Below are positions 16,943 through 25,209 of a stretch of DNA of 64,000 nucleotides, piece after piece. The notes under the pieces are model-generated. The model did no database searches. It was not told where the DNA came from and worked only from the letters and a program-made list of their open reading frames with translations. This DNA is from Micromonospora inyonensis (lineage in GTDB: Bacteria; Actinomycetota; Actinomycetes; Mycobacteriales; Micromonosporaceae), in NCBI RefSeq assembly GCF_900091415.1, contig NZ_FMHU01000002.1:3410001-3474000 (forward strand), read 5' to 3'. The position numbers were made by a program, and so were the translations under genes. Position 1 is the stretch's first letter, and every line of letters begins with the position of its first letter.

Positions 16943-17800
16943 TCAGCGTCCCGGCCCGGTCCCGGTGGCCACCGGCCGGTCCGGGTCGGCCACCCAGCCG
17001 CTCCACGAGCCGACGTAGAGGGCGGCGTCGGGCCGGCCGGCGAGGTGCAGCGCCAGCACCGCCTGCGCGGCGGTCACCCCGGATCCGCAGTACGCCCCGA
17101 CCGGCCGGCCGTCGGTGACCCCGATGTCGGCGAACCGGTCCCGCAGCACGGCGGCGGACGGGAAGCGTCCCCCGGTGACGTACGCCGGGGCGGGCAGGTT
17201 CGCCGCGCCGGGGATGTGCCCGGCGACCGGGTCGATCGGCTCGGTCTCGCCCCGGTAGCGCGGGGCGGCCCGGACGTCGAGTAGTACCGCCGTGTCGGCG
17301 GCGGCGAGCCGGGCTGCGGCGTCGGCGTCGAGCACCGGCAGCCCACCGGGCCGGACGGTGACGTCCCCGGGCGTGGGGTCGGGCACGTCGGTGTCGACCG
17401 GCAGGCCGGCGGCGACCCAGGCCGGGAAGCCCCCGTGCAGCAGCCGGACCGGCCGGTGCCCGGCCCAGCGCAGCGTCCACCAGGCACGGGCCGCGGCCAT
17501 CCCGTCGCCGCCGTCGTACACCACCACCGGCTGCCCCTGCCGGACGCCCGCCCGGCGCAGCGCCTTCTCAAGCGCGACCGGGTCGGGCAGCGGGTGCCGC
17601 CCGGCGGCACCGGGCGGGCCGCACAGCTCGGTGTCCAGGTCGACGAAGACCGCACCGGGCAGGTGGCCGACGGCGTAGTCGTCCCGGCCGGGCGGGCCGG
17701 TGAGCCGCCAGCGGACGTCGAGCAGGGTCGGCGGGTGGTCGTGACCGATCTCGACGGCCAGCTCCGCCGCCTCGATCAGGAGATCCTCGGTACCGGACAT
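16943..17800 (-). CDS. Two-domain rhodanese (thiosulfate/3-mercaptopyruvate sulfurtransferase)
   Basis: A 285-residue protein with two rhodanese domains. The N-terminal one (LLDVRWRL, AVGHLPGAVFVDLD) lacks the active-site Cys loop and is structural. The C-terminal one (LLDVRAAPRY, AGHIPGAANLPA) has the catalytic loop CGSGVTAA. A CGSGVTA loop fits mercaptopyruvate sulfurtransferases rather than CRKGVTA thiosulfate enzymes. It moves sulfane sulfur to acceptors such as cyanide or thiols in the cytosol. The ATG at 17800 gives the expected start. Confidence 0.9.
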   Translation of the reverse strand: MSGTEDLLIEAAELAVEIGHDHPPTLLDVRWRLTGPPGRDDYAVGHLPGAVFVDLDTELCGPPGAAGRHPLPDPVALEKALRRAGVRQGQPVVVYDGGDGMAAARAWWTLRWAGHRPVRLLHGGFPAWVAAGLPVDTDVPDPTPGDVTVRPGGLPVLDADAAARLAAADTAVLLDVRAAPRYRGETEPIDPVAGHIPGAANLPAPAYVTGGRFPSAAVLRDRFADIGVTDGRPVGAYCGSGVTAAQAVLALHLAGRPDAALYVGSWSGWVADPDRPVATGTGPGR

Positions 17801-17898
17801 GGCGTCCAGTTAACCCCATGGCGGGCCCTGACCGGCGGTTCGCCGACGGCCGCCGGTCGGTCACCGGGGTAGCATCGGTTCCCGGGAGGACCTGCGAC

Positions 17899-17961
17899 GT
17901 GAAGCTTGATCTGGTCGACACGACCGAAGGCGTAGATACCTCCGATGAAAGGTGGGGGTAG
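17899..17961 (+). CDS. 20-codon leader ORF abutting ideR
   Basis: GTG 17899 follows GGGAGGA (17884-17890) at ideal spacing and opens a 20-codon frame ending in TAG immediately before the ideR ATG (TAGATG). The peptide contains DLVDTTEGVDTSDERWG, which repeats the LVDTTE of the IdeR N-terminus. The shared DNA TCGACACGACCGA occurs in both. It could be a coupling leader peptide for ideR or a partial duplication of the gene start. Expression is unproven. Confidence 0.5.
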   Translation: MKLDLVDTTEGVDTSDERWG

Positions 17962-18651
17962 ATGGGCCGGCACGACCTCGTCGACACGACCGAGATGTAC
18001 CTACGCACCATCCTCGAACTCGAGGAGGAGGGGGTGCCGCCGCTACGTGCCCGGATCGCCGAGCGGCTGCGGCAGAGCGGTCCGACCGTCAGCCAGACCG
18101 TCGCCCGGATGGAGCGCGACGGGCTGCTCACCGTAGAAGGCGACCGGCACCTCGCACTCACCCCGCTGGGCCGCGGTACGGCGGTCTCGGTGATGCGCAA
18201 GCACCGCCTCGCCGAGCTGCTGCTGGTCAACGTGATCGGCATGCCCTACGAGGAGGCCCACGAGGAGGCCTGCCGGTGGGAGCACGTGATGAGCGACGCG
18301 GTGGAGAAGCGGGTCTACGACCTGCTCAACCGCCCGACCCGGTCCCCGTACGGCAACCCGATCCCGGGGCTGGAGGAGCTGGGTCCGCCGGAGCAGCCGA
18401 CCACCGAGGCGGCCGACGGCGAACGCAACCTGGCCTTCCCCGGTCTCGTCGGCACGGTGACGGTCCGACGGATCTGCGAGAGCGTGCAGACCGACGCGGA
18501 CGTGCTGCGCCAACTGCACGCCGCCGGGGTGGACCCGGGCGCCACGGTGACCGTCGCCCAGGATCGGGACGCGGTCACCATCGACCGCTCCGGCGAGAAG
18601 ATCCGCCTTCCCCGCGAGGTCGCCTCCCGGGTGTTCGTCGCCGCCGGCTGA
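17962..18651 (+). CDS. ideR: Iron-dependent repressor IdeR/DtxR
   Basis: A 229-residue metalloregulator that binds DNA when loaded with Fe(II) and represses iron-uptake genes. Residues 1-75 form the winged helix (IAERLRQSGPTVSQTVARMERDGLL is the recognition segment). The dimerisation and metal-binding domain follows, with MRKHRLAELLL, EEACRWEHVMSDAVEKR (Cys, Glu and His ligands) and NPTRSPYGNPIPG-like text. The C-terminal SH3-like domain ends LPREVASRVFVAA. GGTGGGGG precedes the ATG, which directly follows the leader-ORF stop. It is close to sigB, as in mycobacteria. Confidence 0.94.
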   Translation: MGRHDLVDTTEMYLRTILELEEEGVPPLRARIAERLRQSGPTVSQTVARMERDGLLTVEGDRHLALTPLGRGTAVSVMRKHRLAELLLVNVIGMPYEEAHEEACRWEHVMSDAVEKRVYDLLNRPTRSPYGNPIPGLEELGPPEQPTTEAADGERNLAFPGLVGTVTVRRICESVQTDADVLRQLHAAGVDPGATVTVAQDRDAVTIDRSGEKIRLPREVASRVFVAAG

Positions 18652-18681
18652 GCCTCACGTGCGGGATCGCGGTCGACCGGC

Positions 18682-18924
18682 TCAGTCCGTGACGTACGGG
18701 CAGTGCCGGCAGCCGCGTCCGCAGCAGGTGCCGCGCCGGGCGAGGAAACCCGCGGTGAGCACGAAGAGCCCGGTCGACGGGTCGGCGTAGCCGGCCGCAC
18801 CGGCCGCCAGCGCGGCGGCGTGCGCGGCGAGGATCCGCTTCCGGTCCGGGTGCTCCGGCGCGAGGCGTGACGGATGCGGCTCGGTCAACGCCCGCGCCGC
18901 CAGCGGCAGTCGTTTCCCGGTCAC
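18682..18924 (-). CDS. DUF5522 Cys-rich small protein
   Basis: An 80-residue protein ending RGTCCGRGCRHCPYVTD. This cluster of four cysteines at the C-terminus is the DUF5522 signature and probably holds a metal. The middle has DRKRILAAHAAALAAGAAGYADPSTGLFVLTAGFLARRG. The start is GTG 18924 without an evident ribosome site. Function is unknown. It converges with ideR. Confidence 0.8.
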   Translation of the reverse strand: MTGKRLPLAARALTEPHPSRLAPEHPDRKRILAAHAAALAAGAAGYADPSTGLFVLTAGFLARRGTCCGRGCRHCPYVTD

Positions 18925-19048
18925 GGACAGAGCAGGGGGTCGGGACGGCGATCCATGCTGGTCACGCTCCTTCTGTCCGCCAGATCCTGACGGGCGGTGG
19001 CCGAGATGACGCTCACCGACAGCTTCACCGCACCTCTCGTACGCCGAA

Positions 19049-19090
19049 AGTAGATGCCTCCCACCCGCGATCAGGTGGGAGGCATCTACT
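19049..19090 (-). terminator. Terminator after nrdJ
   Basis: AGTAGATGCCTCCCACC and its exact complement make a 17-base stem with an eight-base loop, 38 bases past the nrdJ stop. It is the strongest hairpin near this 4.8-kb operon. Confidence 0.85.
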
Positions 19091-19127
19091 CAGGAGTCAC
19101 TCACCGGATAAGCACAAACGTCCCGGT

Positions 19128-22100
19128 TCAGCTGCAGCCGCTGGTGGAGCCGCAGCCCTCGCAGACGTAGCAGCTGCCGGCGGGGCGCATCTTCGTACCG
19201 CAGGTGAAGCAGAGCGGCGCGTCGGCGGCCTTGCCGATCACGGCCTCCAGCAGTTCGGTGGAGGAACCGACCGACGACGCCGGCTTGGCGACGGCGACCT
19301 CGGCGGCGGGCTCGGCCGCCGGCTCCGGCTTCGACTCGACCGGGGCCGAGGAGGCCATGGCGGTGAGGTCCGCGCCGCCCTCGGCCGCCTCCGCCTCGGC
19401 CCGCATCTGGGCGGTCCGCTCGGCGGCGGTGAAGATACCCAGCTCGGCGCGGGTGTCGTAGGGCAGGAAGTCCAGCGCCAGGCGGCGGAAGATGTAGTCC
19501 ATCACCGAGGCGGCGATCCGCACGTCCGGGTCGTCGGTCATCCCGGCCGGCTCGAACCGCATGTTGGTGAACTTGCTGACGTACGTCTCCAGGGGCACGC
19601 CGTACTGGAGGCCGATGGAGATGGCCACCGAGAAGGCGTCCATCACGCCGGCCAGCGTGGATCCCTGCTTGGACATCTTGAGGAAGACCTCACCCAGCCC
19701 GTCGTCCGGGTACGACGACGCGGTGAGGTACCCCTCGGCGCCCCCGACGGAGAAGCTGACCGTCTGGGACGGACGCTTCTTCGGCAGCCGCTTGCGCACC
19801 GGGCGGTACTCGACGACCTTCTCCACGACCTTCTCGACCTGGGCCGGCGCGGACTCGGCTGCCTTGTTCGGCTTGGCCGCCGACAGCGGCTGGCCGACCT
19901 TGCAGTTGTCCCGGTAGATCGCCAGCGCCTTGAGCCCGAGCTTCCAGCCCTCGAAGTAGATCTTCTCGACGTCCTCGACGGTGGCCGCCTCCGGCATGTT
20001 GACCGTCTTGGAGATCGCGCCGGAGATGAACGGCTGGACCGCCGCCATCATCCGCACGTGCCCCATCGGGGCGATCGAGCGCTCGCCCATCGCGCAGTCG
20101 AAGACCGGGTAGTGCTCCGGCTTGAGGCCGGGGGCATCCACCACGTGGCCGTGGTCGGCGATGTGCTCGACGATCGCCTCGACCTGCTCCTCCGGGTAGC
20201 CGAGGCTGCGCAGGGCACGCGGGACGGTCTGGTTGACGATCTGCATCGAGCCGCCGCCGACCAGCTTCTTGAACTTGACCAGCGCCAGGTCCGGCTCGAC
20301 GCCGGTGGTGTCGCAGTCCATCATCAGGCCGATGGTGTTGTGGCTGACGAAGCCACCGGCGACGTACGTGACGTTCTCCGGCACTGACAGGTCGTACGTC
20401 GGCTGGATCCCGCCGTCCTCGTTCACGGCGACCGCCTCGAAGAGGTAGCCGAGGGCGTGGCCCAGCCGGTCGTCGCCGGTCTCCGCGAACAGCCGCATCG
20501 CCACCGCCCGGGGCACGCCGCCGGTCTTGCGCAGCGACTGGGTGACCGGCGAGCGCAGTTCGTGACCGGCCGGCACCAGCAGATCCCAGACCGCAGCGGG
20601 CAGGTGGACGCGGTCCCGGTTGCCGGTCTGCGTCGGCTCGACGACGAGCAGGCCGGCCTTGCGCTCGCCGATGAACCCGACGATCTCCTCGAAAACGATG
20701 GCGTGCACGGTGTTGCGGAGCCGTACCTGCCACATGTCCGAGCCCAGGCCACTGGTCGTCTGACGGGTGGTGGTGGCCATCCCGAGCGTCAACAGCAGGG
20801 TACGGACCTCGGCCGCGAACGCCTCGCTGGCCGTCGACAACGACGGCACGCCGGAGGCCACCGTGCCGTCGGCCTCGAACAGGCCCCGCAGGAACGCGGC
20901 GTACACGCTGACGTCGTTGGTCTCGAGCACCGCCGACGGCACCCGGGGAGACCAGCCCTTACCGGTGTGGTCGACGCCCGGGAGGGTCTTCGCGAAGCCC
21001 GCCGCCTGCCACCACCGGGCAAGCCGGACGGACGCGAAGGTCACCTCCCGGTAGCCGGCCTGCTCGCTGACGACCGGTTCCAGGCCGAACAGGCCCTTGC
21101 CGAGCACCCGGAGGCGCTCGACGACGTCGAGGTCCGCGTCGGCCACGCAGAACCGCAGGCCCTTGGCATGCAGGCTGCCGTCACCCATGAAGTAGCCGAC
21201 GAGCTCGGCAAGCTCCGCGTCGACCACGTCCGGCACGTACAGCCGCCGGTCGTCGGTGTAGTACGCCTGGTCGAGCACCGGCAGGGGGACCCGCCGCGGC
21301 TCCCCCACCAGCGTGCCGAGCTGGATCGGCACCAGGTCACCCGCGGCGACCTCGGCCATCCGCTTCCAGACCCACTCGCCGCTGCCCGGGTCCACGACCT
21401 TGATCCGGTGGGCCAGGGTGCCCTGGATCCGGTAGCCGGCCTCGGTCACGATCCGTCGGGTCGGCTCCTCGCCGTTGACGAAGAACTTCGTCGCCTGACG
21501 CGCACCCTCGTCGGTCGAGACCTGCATGTCCAGGTCCTGCCAACGGTCGCCGTACACGTCGCCGATCTCGCCCAGCCGCATCAGCCCGCGGTCGGTCGTG
21601 ACCATCGTGTCGGCGGTCAGGCAGCCGGTGGGCGCCAGCACACTGGCCTGCGCGTTCCGCCAGCCGAACTTGTCACCGACCTTGTTGCCCTGGGTCCACT
21701 GCCGGGTCGCCTCGCGGACGATGGCGGTGGCGACGGTGCCGCTCGGCTTGATCTCGTCGTTGGCGGCGGCGTGCTTGCGCATCACCCGCTTGTGCGGTTC
21801 GGCGTTGCGGGCGTAGCCGTCGTACGGGCCGACGATGCCGGCCAGCTCGGCCGAGCGGCGGTACGCCGTGCCGGTCATCAGCGAGGTGATCGCGGCGGCG
21901 ACCGAGCGCCCCTGCTCCGAGTCGTACGGCAGGCCCGAGGCCATCAGCAGCGCGCCGAGGTTGGCGTAGCCGATGCCGAGCTGCCGGTAGGCGCGGGTGG
22001 TCTCGCCGATCTTCTCGGTCGGGAAGTCGGCGAAGCAGATCGAGATGTCCATCGCGGTGATGACCAGCTCTACGGAGCGGACGAACTTCTCCACCTCGAA

Positions 22101-23279
22101 GCCCCCGTCGGCGCGGAGAAACTTCATCAGGTTGAGCGAGGCCAGGTTGCAGGAGGAGTTGTCCAGGTGCAGGTACTCCGAGCACGGGTTCGAGGCGGTG
22201 ATCCGCCCGGTCTCCGGGCAGGTGTGCCAGTCGTTGATCGTGTCGTCGTACTGGAGACCCGGGTCCGCGCACTCCCAGGCGGCCTCGGAGATGGTGCGGA
22301 AGAGCTTCTTCGCCTCGACCGTCTCGATGGTCGCCCCGTCGAGCCGACCGCGCAGGTCGAACGGGCCGTCGGTCTCCACCGCCGTCATGAACTCGTCGGA
22401 GACCCGCACCGAGTTGTTGGCGTTCTGGTACTGCACGCTGACGATGTCCGCGCCGCCGAGGTCCATATCGAAGCCGGCGTCCCGCAGCGCGCGGATCTTG
22501 TTCTCCTCGCGCGCCTTGGTGACCACGAACTCCTGGATGTCCGGGTGGTCCACGTCGAGGATGACCATTTTGGCCGCCCGCCGGGTGGCCCCACCGGACT
22601 TGATCGTCCCGGCCGAGGCGTCCGCGCCGCGCATGAAGCTGACCGGGCCGGAGGCGTTGCCGCCGGAGGAGAGCAGCTCGCGGGAGGAGCGGATCCGGGA
22701 GAGGTTGACCCCGGAGCCGGAGCCGCCCTTGAAGATCAGCCCCTCCTCCTTGTACCAGTCGAGGATCGAGTCCATCGAGTCGTCGACGGCCAGGATGAAA
22801 CACGCGCTGACCTGCTGCGGCGACGGCGTACCGACGTTGAACCAGACCGGCGAGTTGAAGCTGAACACCTGGTGCAGCAGCATCCAGGTCAGCTCGTGGG
22901 CGAAGACCTCGGCGTCGGCCGGGCTCGCGAAGTAGCCGTACTTCTCGCCGGCCGCGCGGTAGGTGCCGACCACCCGGTCGATGAGCTGCTTGAGCGACCA
23001 CTCGCGCTCCGGCGTTCCCACCGCGCCGCGGAAGTACTTCGTGGTCACGATGTTGGCCGCGTTGACGCTCCAGAACCCCGGGTACTCGACCCCGCGCTGT
23101 TCGAAGTTGATCGAGCCGTCCCGCCAGTTCGTCATCACGACGTCCCGGCGCTCCCAGGTCACCTCGTCGTACGGGTGCACCCCCTCGGTGGTCCACACCC
23201 GCTCGACCTTCAGCCCGGTGACCGCAGCACCGTTCTTCGCCGCCCGCGTCCGACTGGCTGTCACGCCGTCCCCCGCCAT
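19128..23279 (-). CDS. nrdJ: Vitamin B12-dependent (class II) ribonucleotide reductase, intein-bearing
   Basis: This gene makes deoxyribonucleotides with adenosylcobalamin as radical source. The 1383-codon ORF encodes about 954 residues of enzyme plus a 429-residue intein. Core marks are SGSGVNLSRIRSS, NPCSEYLHLDNSSCNLASLN with the active-site cysteines, QNANNSVRVSDEFM, and the C-terminal zinc-type tail CFTCGTKM...CYVCEGCGSTSGCS. The intein splits the conserved APTG-TIGLMMD substrate-binding phrase. The start is ATG 23279, 62 bases after nrdR in the same direction; the reading frame runs further upstream but there overlaps nrdR in another frame. Tandem NrdR boxes precede nrdR. Confidence 0.95.
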   Translation of the reverse strand: MAGDGVTASRTRAAKNGAAVTGLKVERVWTTEGVHPYDEVTWERRDVVMTNWRDGSINFEQRGVEYPGFWSVNAANIVTTKYFRGAVGTPEREWSLKQLIDRVVGTYRAAGEKYGYFASPADAEVFAHELTWMLLHQVFSFNSPVWFNVGTPSPQQVSACFILAVDDSMDSILDWYKEEGLIFKGGSGSGVNLSRIRSSRELLSSGGNASGPVSFMRGADASAGTIKSGGATRRAAKMVILDVDHPDIQEFVVTKAREENKIRALRDAGFDMDLGGADIVSVQYQNANNSVRVSDEFMTAVETDGPFDLRGRLDGATIETVEAKKLFRTISEAAWECADPGLQYDDTINDWHTCPETGRITASNPCSEYLHLDNSSCNLASLNLMKFLRADGGFEVEKFVRSVELVITAMDISICFADFPTEKIGETTRAYRQLGIGYANLGALLMASGLPYDSEQGRSVAAAITSLMTGTAYRRSAELAGIVGPYDGYARNAEPHKRVMRKHAAANDEIKPSGTVATAIVREATRQWTQGNKVGDKFGWRNAQASVLAPTGCLTADTMVTTDRGLMRLGEIGDVYGDRWQDLDMQVSTDEGARQATKFFVNGEEPTRRIVTEAGYRIQGTLAHRIKVVDPGSGEWVWKRMAEVAAGDLVPIQLGTLVGEPRRVPLPVLDQAYYTDDRRLYVPDVVDAELAELVGYFMGDGSLHAKGLRFCVADADLDVVERLRVLGKGLFGLEPVVSEQAGYREVTFASVRLARWWQAAGFAKTLPGVDHTGKGWSPRVPSAVLETNDVSVYAAFLRGLFEADGTVASGVPSLSTASEAFAAEVRTLLLTLGMATTTRQTTSGLGSDMWQVRLRNTVHAIVFEEIVGFIGERKAGLLVVEPTQTGNRDRVHLPAAVWDLLVPAGHELRSPVTQSLRKTGGVPRAVAMRLFAETGDDRLGHALGYLFEAVAVNEDGGIQPTYDLSVPENVTYVAGGFVSHNTIGLMMDCDTTGVEPDLALVKFKKLVGGGSMQIVNQTVPRALRSLGYPEEQVEAIVEHIADHGHVVDAPGLKPEHYPVFDCAMGERSIAPMGHVRMMAAVQPFISGAISKTVNMPEAATVEDVEKIYFEGWKLGLKALAIYRDNCKVGQPLSAAKPNKAAESAPAQVEKVVEKVVEYRPVRKRLPKKRPSQTVSFSVGGAEGYLTASSYPDDGLGEVFLKMSKQGSTLAGVMDAFSVAISIGLQYGVPLETYVSKFTNMRFEPAGMTDDPDVRIAASVMDYIFRRLALDFLPYDTRAELGIFTAAERTAQMRAEAEAAEGGADLTAMASSAPVESKPEPAAEPAAEVAVAKPASSVGSSTELLEAVIGKAADAPLCFTCGTKMRPAGSCYVCEGCGSTSGCS
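20337..21623 (-). other. NrdJ intein (429 residues, LAGLIDADG type)
   Basis: This self-splicing insert starts with Cys1 (CLTADTMVTTDRG, codon at 21621-21623) and ends VAGGFVSHN, with Thr of TIGLMMD as the +1 nucleophile. The block B motif is GTLAHRIKVV. Two DOD-endonuclease motifs, LVGYFMGDG and FLRGLFEADG, are intact with their acidic residues, so the homing endonuclease looks active. Removal restores an uninterrupted reductase sequence. Cys1 with terminal His-Asn and Thr+1 is a complete splicing set. Confidence 0.95.
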
Positions 23280-23341
23280 CTCATCCGCCCCCTCGTCTGC
23301 GCGGCCACCCGACCGCGCGTCGTCACTTACCGTCTGGAAAC

Positions 23342-23860
23342 TCAGTTGGTGCGGTCGGTCGCCCCGGCCGCGCCTCGGGCCCCGTCCGGGTCGCCCCCGA
23401 CGCCGGCCCGCGCCCGCGCCGCCGCCCGCAGCGTCTCGATCTCGCGCTCGAAGTCGGCCAGCGAGTCGAACGACCGGTAGACGCTGGCGAAGCGGAGGTA
23501 GGCCACCTCGTCCAGGTCCCGCAGTGGGCCCAGGATCGCCAGCCCCACCTCGTGGCTCGGGAGTTCCGCCGCTCCCTTGGCCCGGACGGTCTCCTCGACC
23601 TTCTGCGCCAGCAGGGCGATCGAGTCCTCGTCGACCGGCCGCCCCTGGCACGCCTTGCGAACCCCGCCGACGATCTTCGTCCGGCTGAACGGCTCGGTCA
23701 CCCCGCTCCGCTTCACCACGGCGAGGACCGCCTCCTCCACCGTGGTGAACCGCTTGCCACATTCCGGGCAGGCCCGGCGACGCCGGATCAACTGGCCGTC
23801 GTCGGCCTCCCGCGAGTCGACCACCCGGGAGTCGGCGTGCCGGCAGTACGGGCACCGCAT
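23342..23860 (-). CDS. nrdR: Transcriptional repressor NrdR
   Basis: A 172-residue repressor of ribonucleotide reductase genes. Residues 1-40 form the zinc ribbon ([25 protein letters not shown]) and about 45-135 the ATP-cone ([29 protein letters not shown]) that senses ATP and dATP. The Ala/Gly-rich tail after residue 145 is variable. It is the first gene of the nrdR-nrdJ operon. The pair of candidate NrdR boxes 120-170 bases upstream suggests autoregulation. Confidence 0.95.
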   Translation of the reverse strand: MRCPYCRHADSRVVDSREADDGQLIRRRRACPECGKRFTTVEEAVLAVVKRSGVTEPFSRTKIVGGVRKACQGRPVDEDSIALLAQKVEETVRAKGAAELPSHEVGLAILGPLRDLDEVAYLRFASVYRSFDSLADFEREIETLRAAARARAGVGGDPDGARGAAGATDRTN

Positions 23861-23980
23861 CGCCGAACCTCCTTCATCGATCGCGGGCGCGCCCCGTTCC
23901 CGGACACGCGTGACCGCGGCGGAACCATCGGTCGATGGCTGGCCGCCGTGGGCGCGAACGGGAAGTGCGGTGGGTAGTCA

Positions 23981-24029
23981 AACCCAACCTATAGGCGACT
24001 TACACCCATGTGACTACTACATCTAGGGG
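23981..24029 (-). promoter_or_regulatory. Candidate tandem NrdR boxes
   Basis: Two imperfect AT-rich palindromes, with CCTATAGG at 23988-23995 and TACATCTAGG at 24018-24027, have centres about 30 bases apart, roughly three helical turns. NrdR boxes are known as 16-base palindromes of the ACACwATATATwGTGT type spaced about that far apart. The region upstream of nrdR is the expected place. The match to consensus is partial. Confidence 0.55.
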
Positions 24030-24149
24030 TCGACCGTATGCTGCCGACCGACCGCGGTCAAGTTGGGCGGCGTGTCCGGCGCGTCACCCGGGCCCCCCAC
24101 GTCCAACGTCCGCCAGCGGGCACCGGTTACCGGTGAACCGGTCGGCAAT

Positions 24150-24165
24150 TCGAACAGCAGTTCGA
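24150..24165. promoter_or_regulatory. LexA (SOS) box of lexA
   Basis: TCGAACAGCAGTTCGA is a perfect GAAC-N4-GTTC operator with extended TCGA arms, the actinobacterial/Bacillus-type LexA site. It lies 215 bases before the lexA GTG, implying autoregulation and a long 5' leader. Confidence 0.88.
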
Positions 24166-24379
24166 GCGGGCGTACCATTAAACAGAAAGCGGGCCCGCCC
24201 GGGGGGACGGATTTCCCCGCGACACGCCGGATCAGGTCGTACAGACGTTTGAAAATGACCCATCCCACCTATACGGTCGGGAACAACCGGGCGCGGGTGC
24301 GCCGTCCAGGCGGACCGGTGCTCACCCGTACGCACCACGAGCCGCCGAGGCACCCAGCGGCCGACCAGGGAGGACGGAC

Positions 24380-25165
24380 GTGTCGACCGAGGACCGGGCC
24401 AGCCGGCCGAAGCCCCCGCAGCAGATCGCCGAGGCGGGGCCACCGGCCACCCGCCGTCGCACCGCGCGCAGCCGCACCGGGCAGCCCGCCGTGCGTCCGG
24501 TCACCCCGGTGGTCAGCGCCTTCCCCGACCCGGCCACCGTCGACCTGACCGCCCGGCAGCGGCGGATCCTGGAGTTCATCCGGGACTGGGTGGACCGCCA
24601 CGGCTACCCGCCCAGCGTGCGCGAGATCGGTGAGGCGGTCGGGCTGGTCTCGCCGTCCAGCGTCGCCTACCAGCTCAAAGAGCTGGAGCGGAAGGGCTTC
24701 CTCCGGCGCGACCCGAACCGTCCCCGTGCGGTGGACGTCCGCCCGCCCAGCGACATGATCGACGACGAGGCGACCCGCTCGCAGCGGCCCACCCCCGCGT
24801 ACGTGCCGATGCTCGGCCGGATCGCCGCCGGCGGACCGATCCTCGCCGAGCAGGCCGTCGAGGACATCTTCCCGCTCCCCCGCGAACTGGTGGGCGAGGG
24901 CGAGGTCTTCATGCTCCAGGTCAAGGGCGACTCGATGCTCGACGCCGCCATCTGCGACGGGGACTGGGTCGTGGTCCGGCAACAGCCCACCGCCGACAGC
25001 GGTGAGATCGTGGCCGCGATGCTCGACGGCGAGGCGACCGTCAAGACCTACCGGCACCGCGACGGGCACGTCTGGCTGATGCCGCAGAACCCGGCCTTCG
25101 ACCCGATCCCCGGTGACGACGCCACCATCATGGGCCGCGTCGTGGCGGTTCTCCGCCGCATCTGA
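24380..25165 (+). CDS. lexA: SOS repressor LexA
   Basis: A 261-residue repressor that cleaves itself when RecA filaments form. After a 50-residue Arg/Pro-rich N-terminal extension, the winged helix begins [32 protein letters not shown]. The cleavage site is the Ala-Gly bond in GRIAAGGP, the catalytic Ser is in [16 protein letters not shown], and the catalytic Lys is in GEATVKTY. The start is GTG 24380 with GGAGGAC upstream. A shorter start near residue 48 is possible. It is divergent from nrdR. Confidence 0.95.
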   Translation: MSTEDRASRPKPPQQIAEAGPPATRRRTARSRTGQPAVRPVTPVVSAFPDPATVDLTARQRRILEFIRDWVDRHGYPPSVREIGEAVGLVSPSSVAYQLKELERKGFLRRDPNRPRAVDVRPPSDMIDDEATRSQRPTPAYVPMLGRIAAGGPILAEQAVEDIFPLPRELVGEGEVFMLQVKGDSMLDAAICDGDWVVVRQQPTADSGEIVAAMLDGEATVKTYRHRDGHVWLMPQNPAFDPIPGDDATIMGRVVAVLRRI

Positions 25166-25209
25166 CCAGGGCCGGCCAGCCGTCCCGGGTCGGTACGGCG
25201 GTCGGCGGA

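Noticed and set aside
23280..23855. 5' extension of the nrdJ frame across nrdR
   Set aside because: The overlapping plausible protein here is NrdR, with zinc ribbon and ATP-cone in another frame; the nrdJ homology begins at about 23279.
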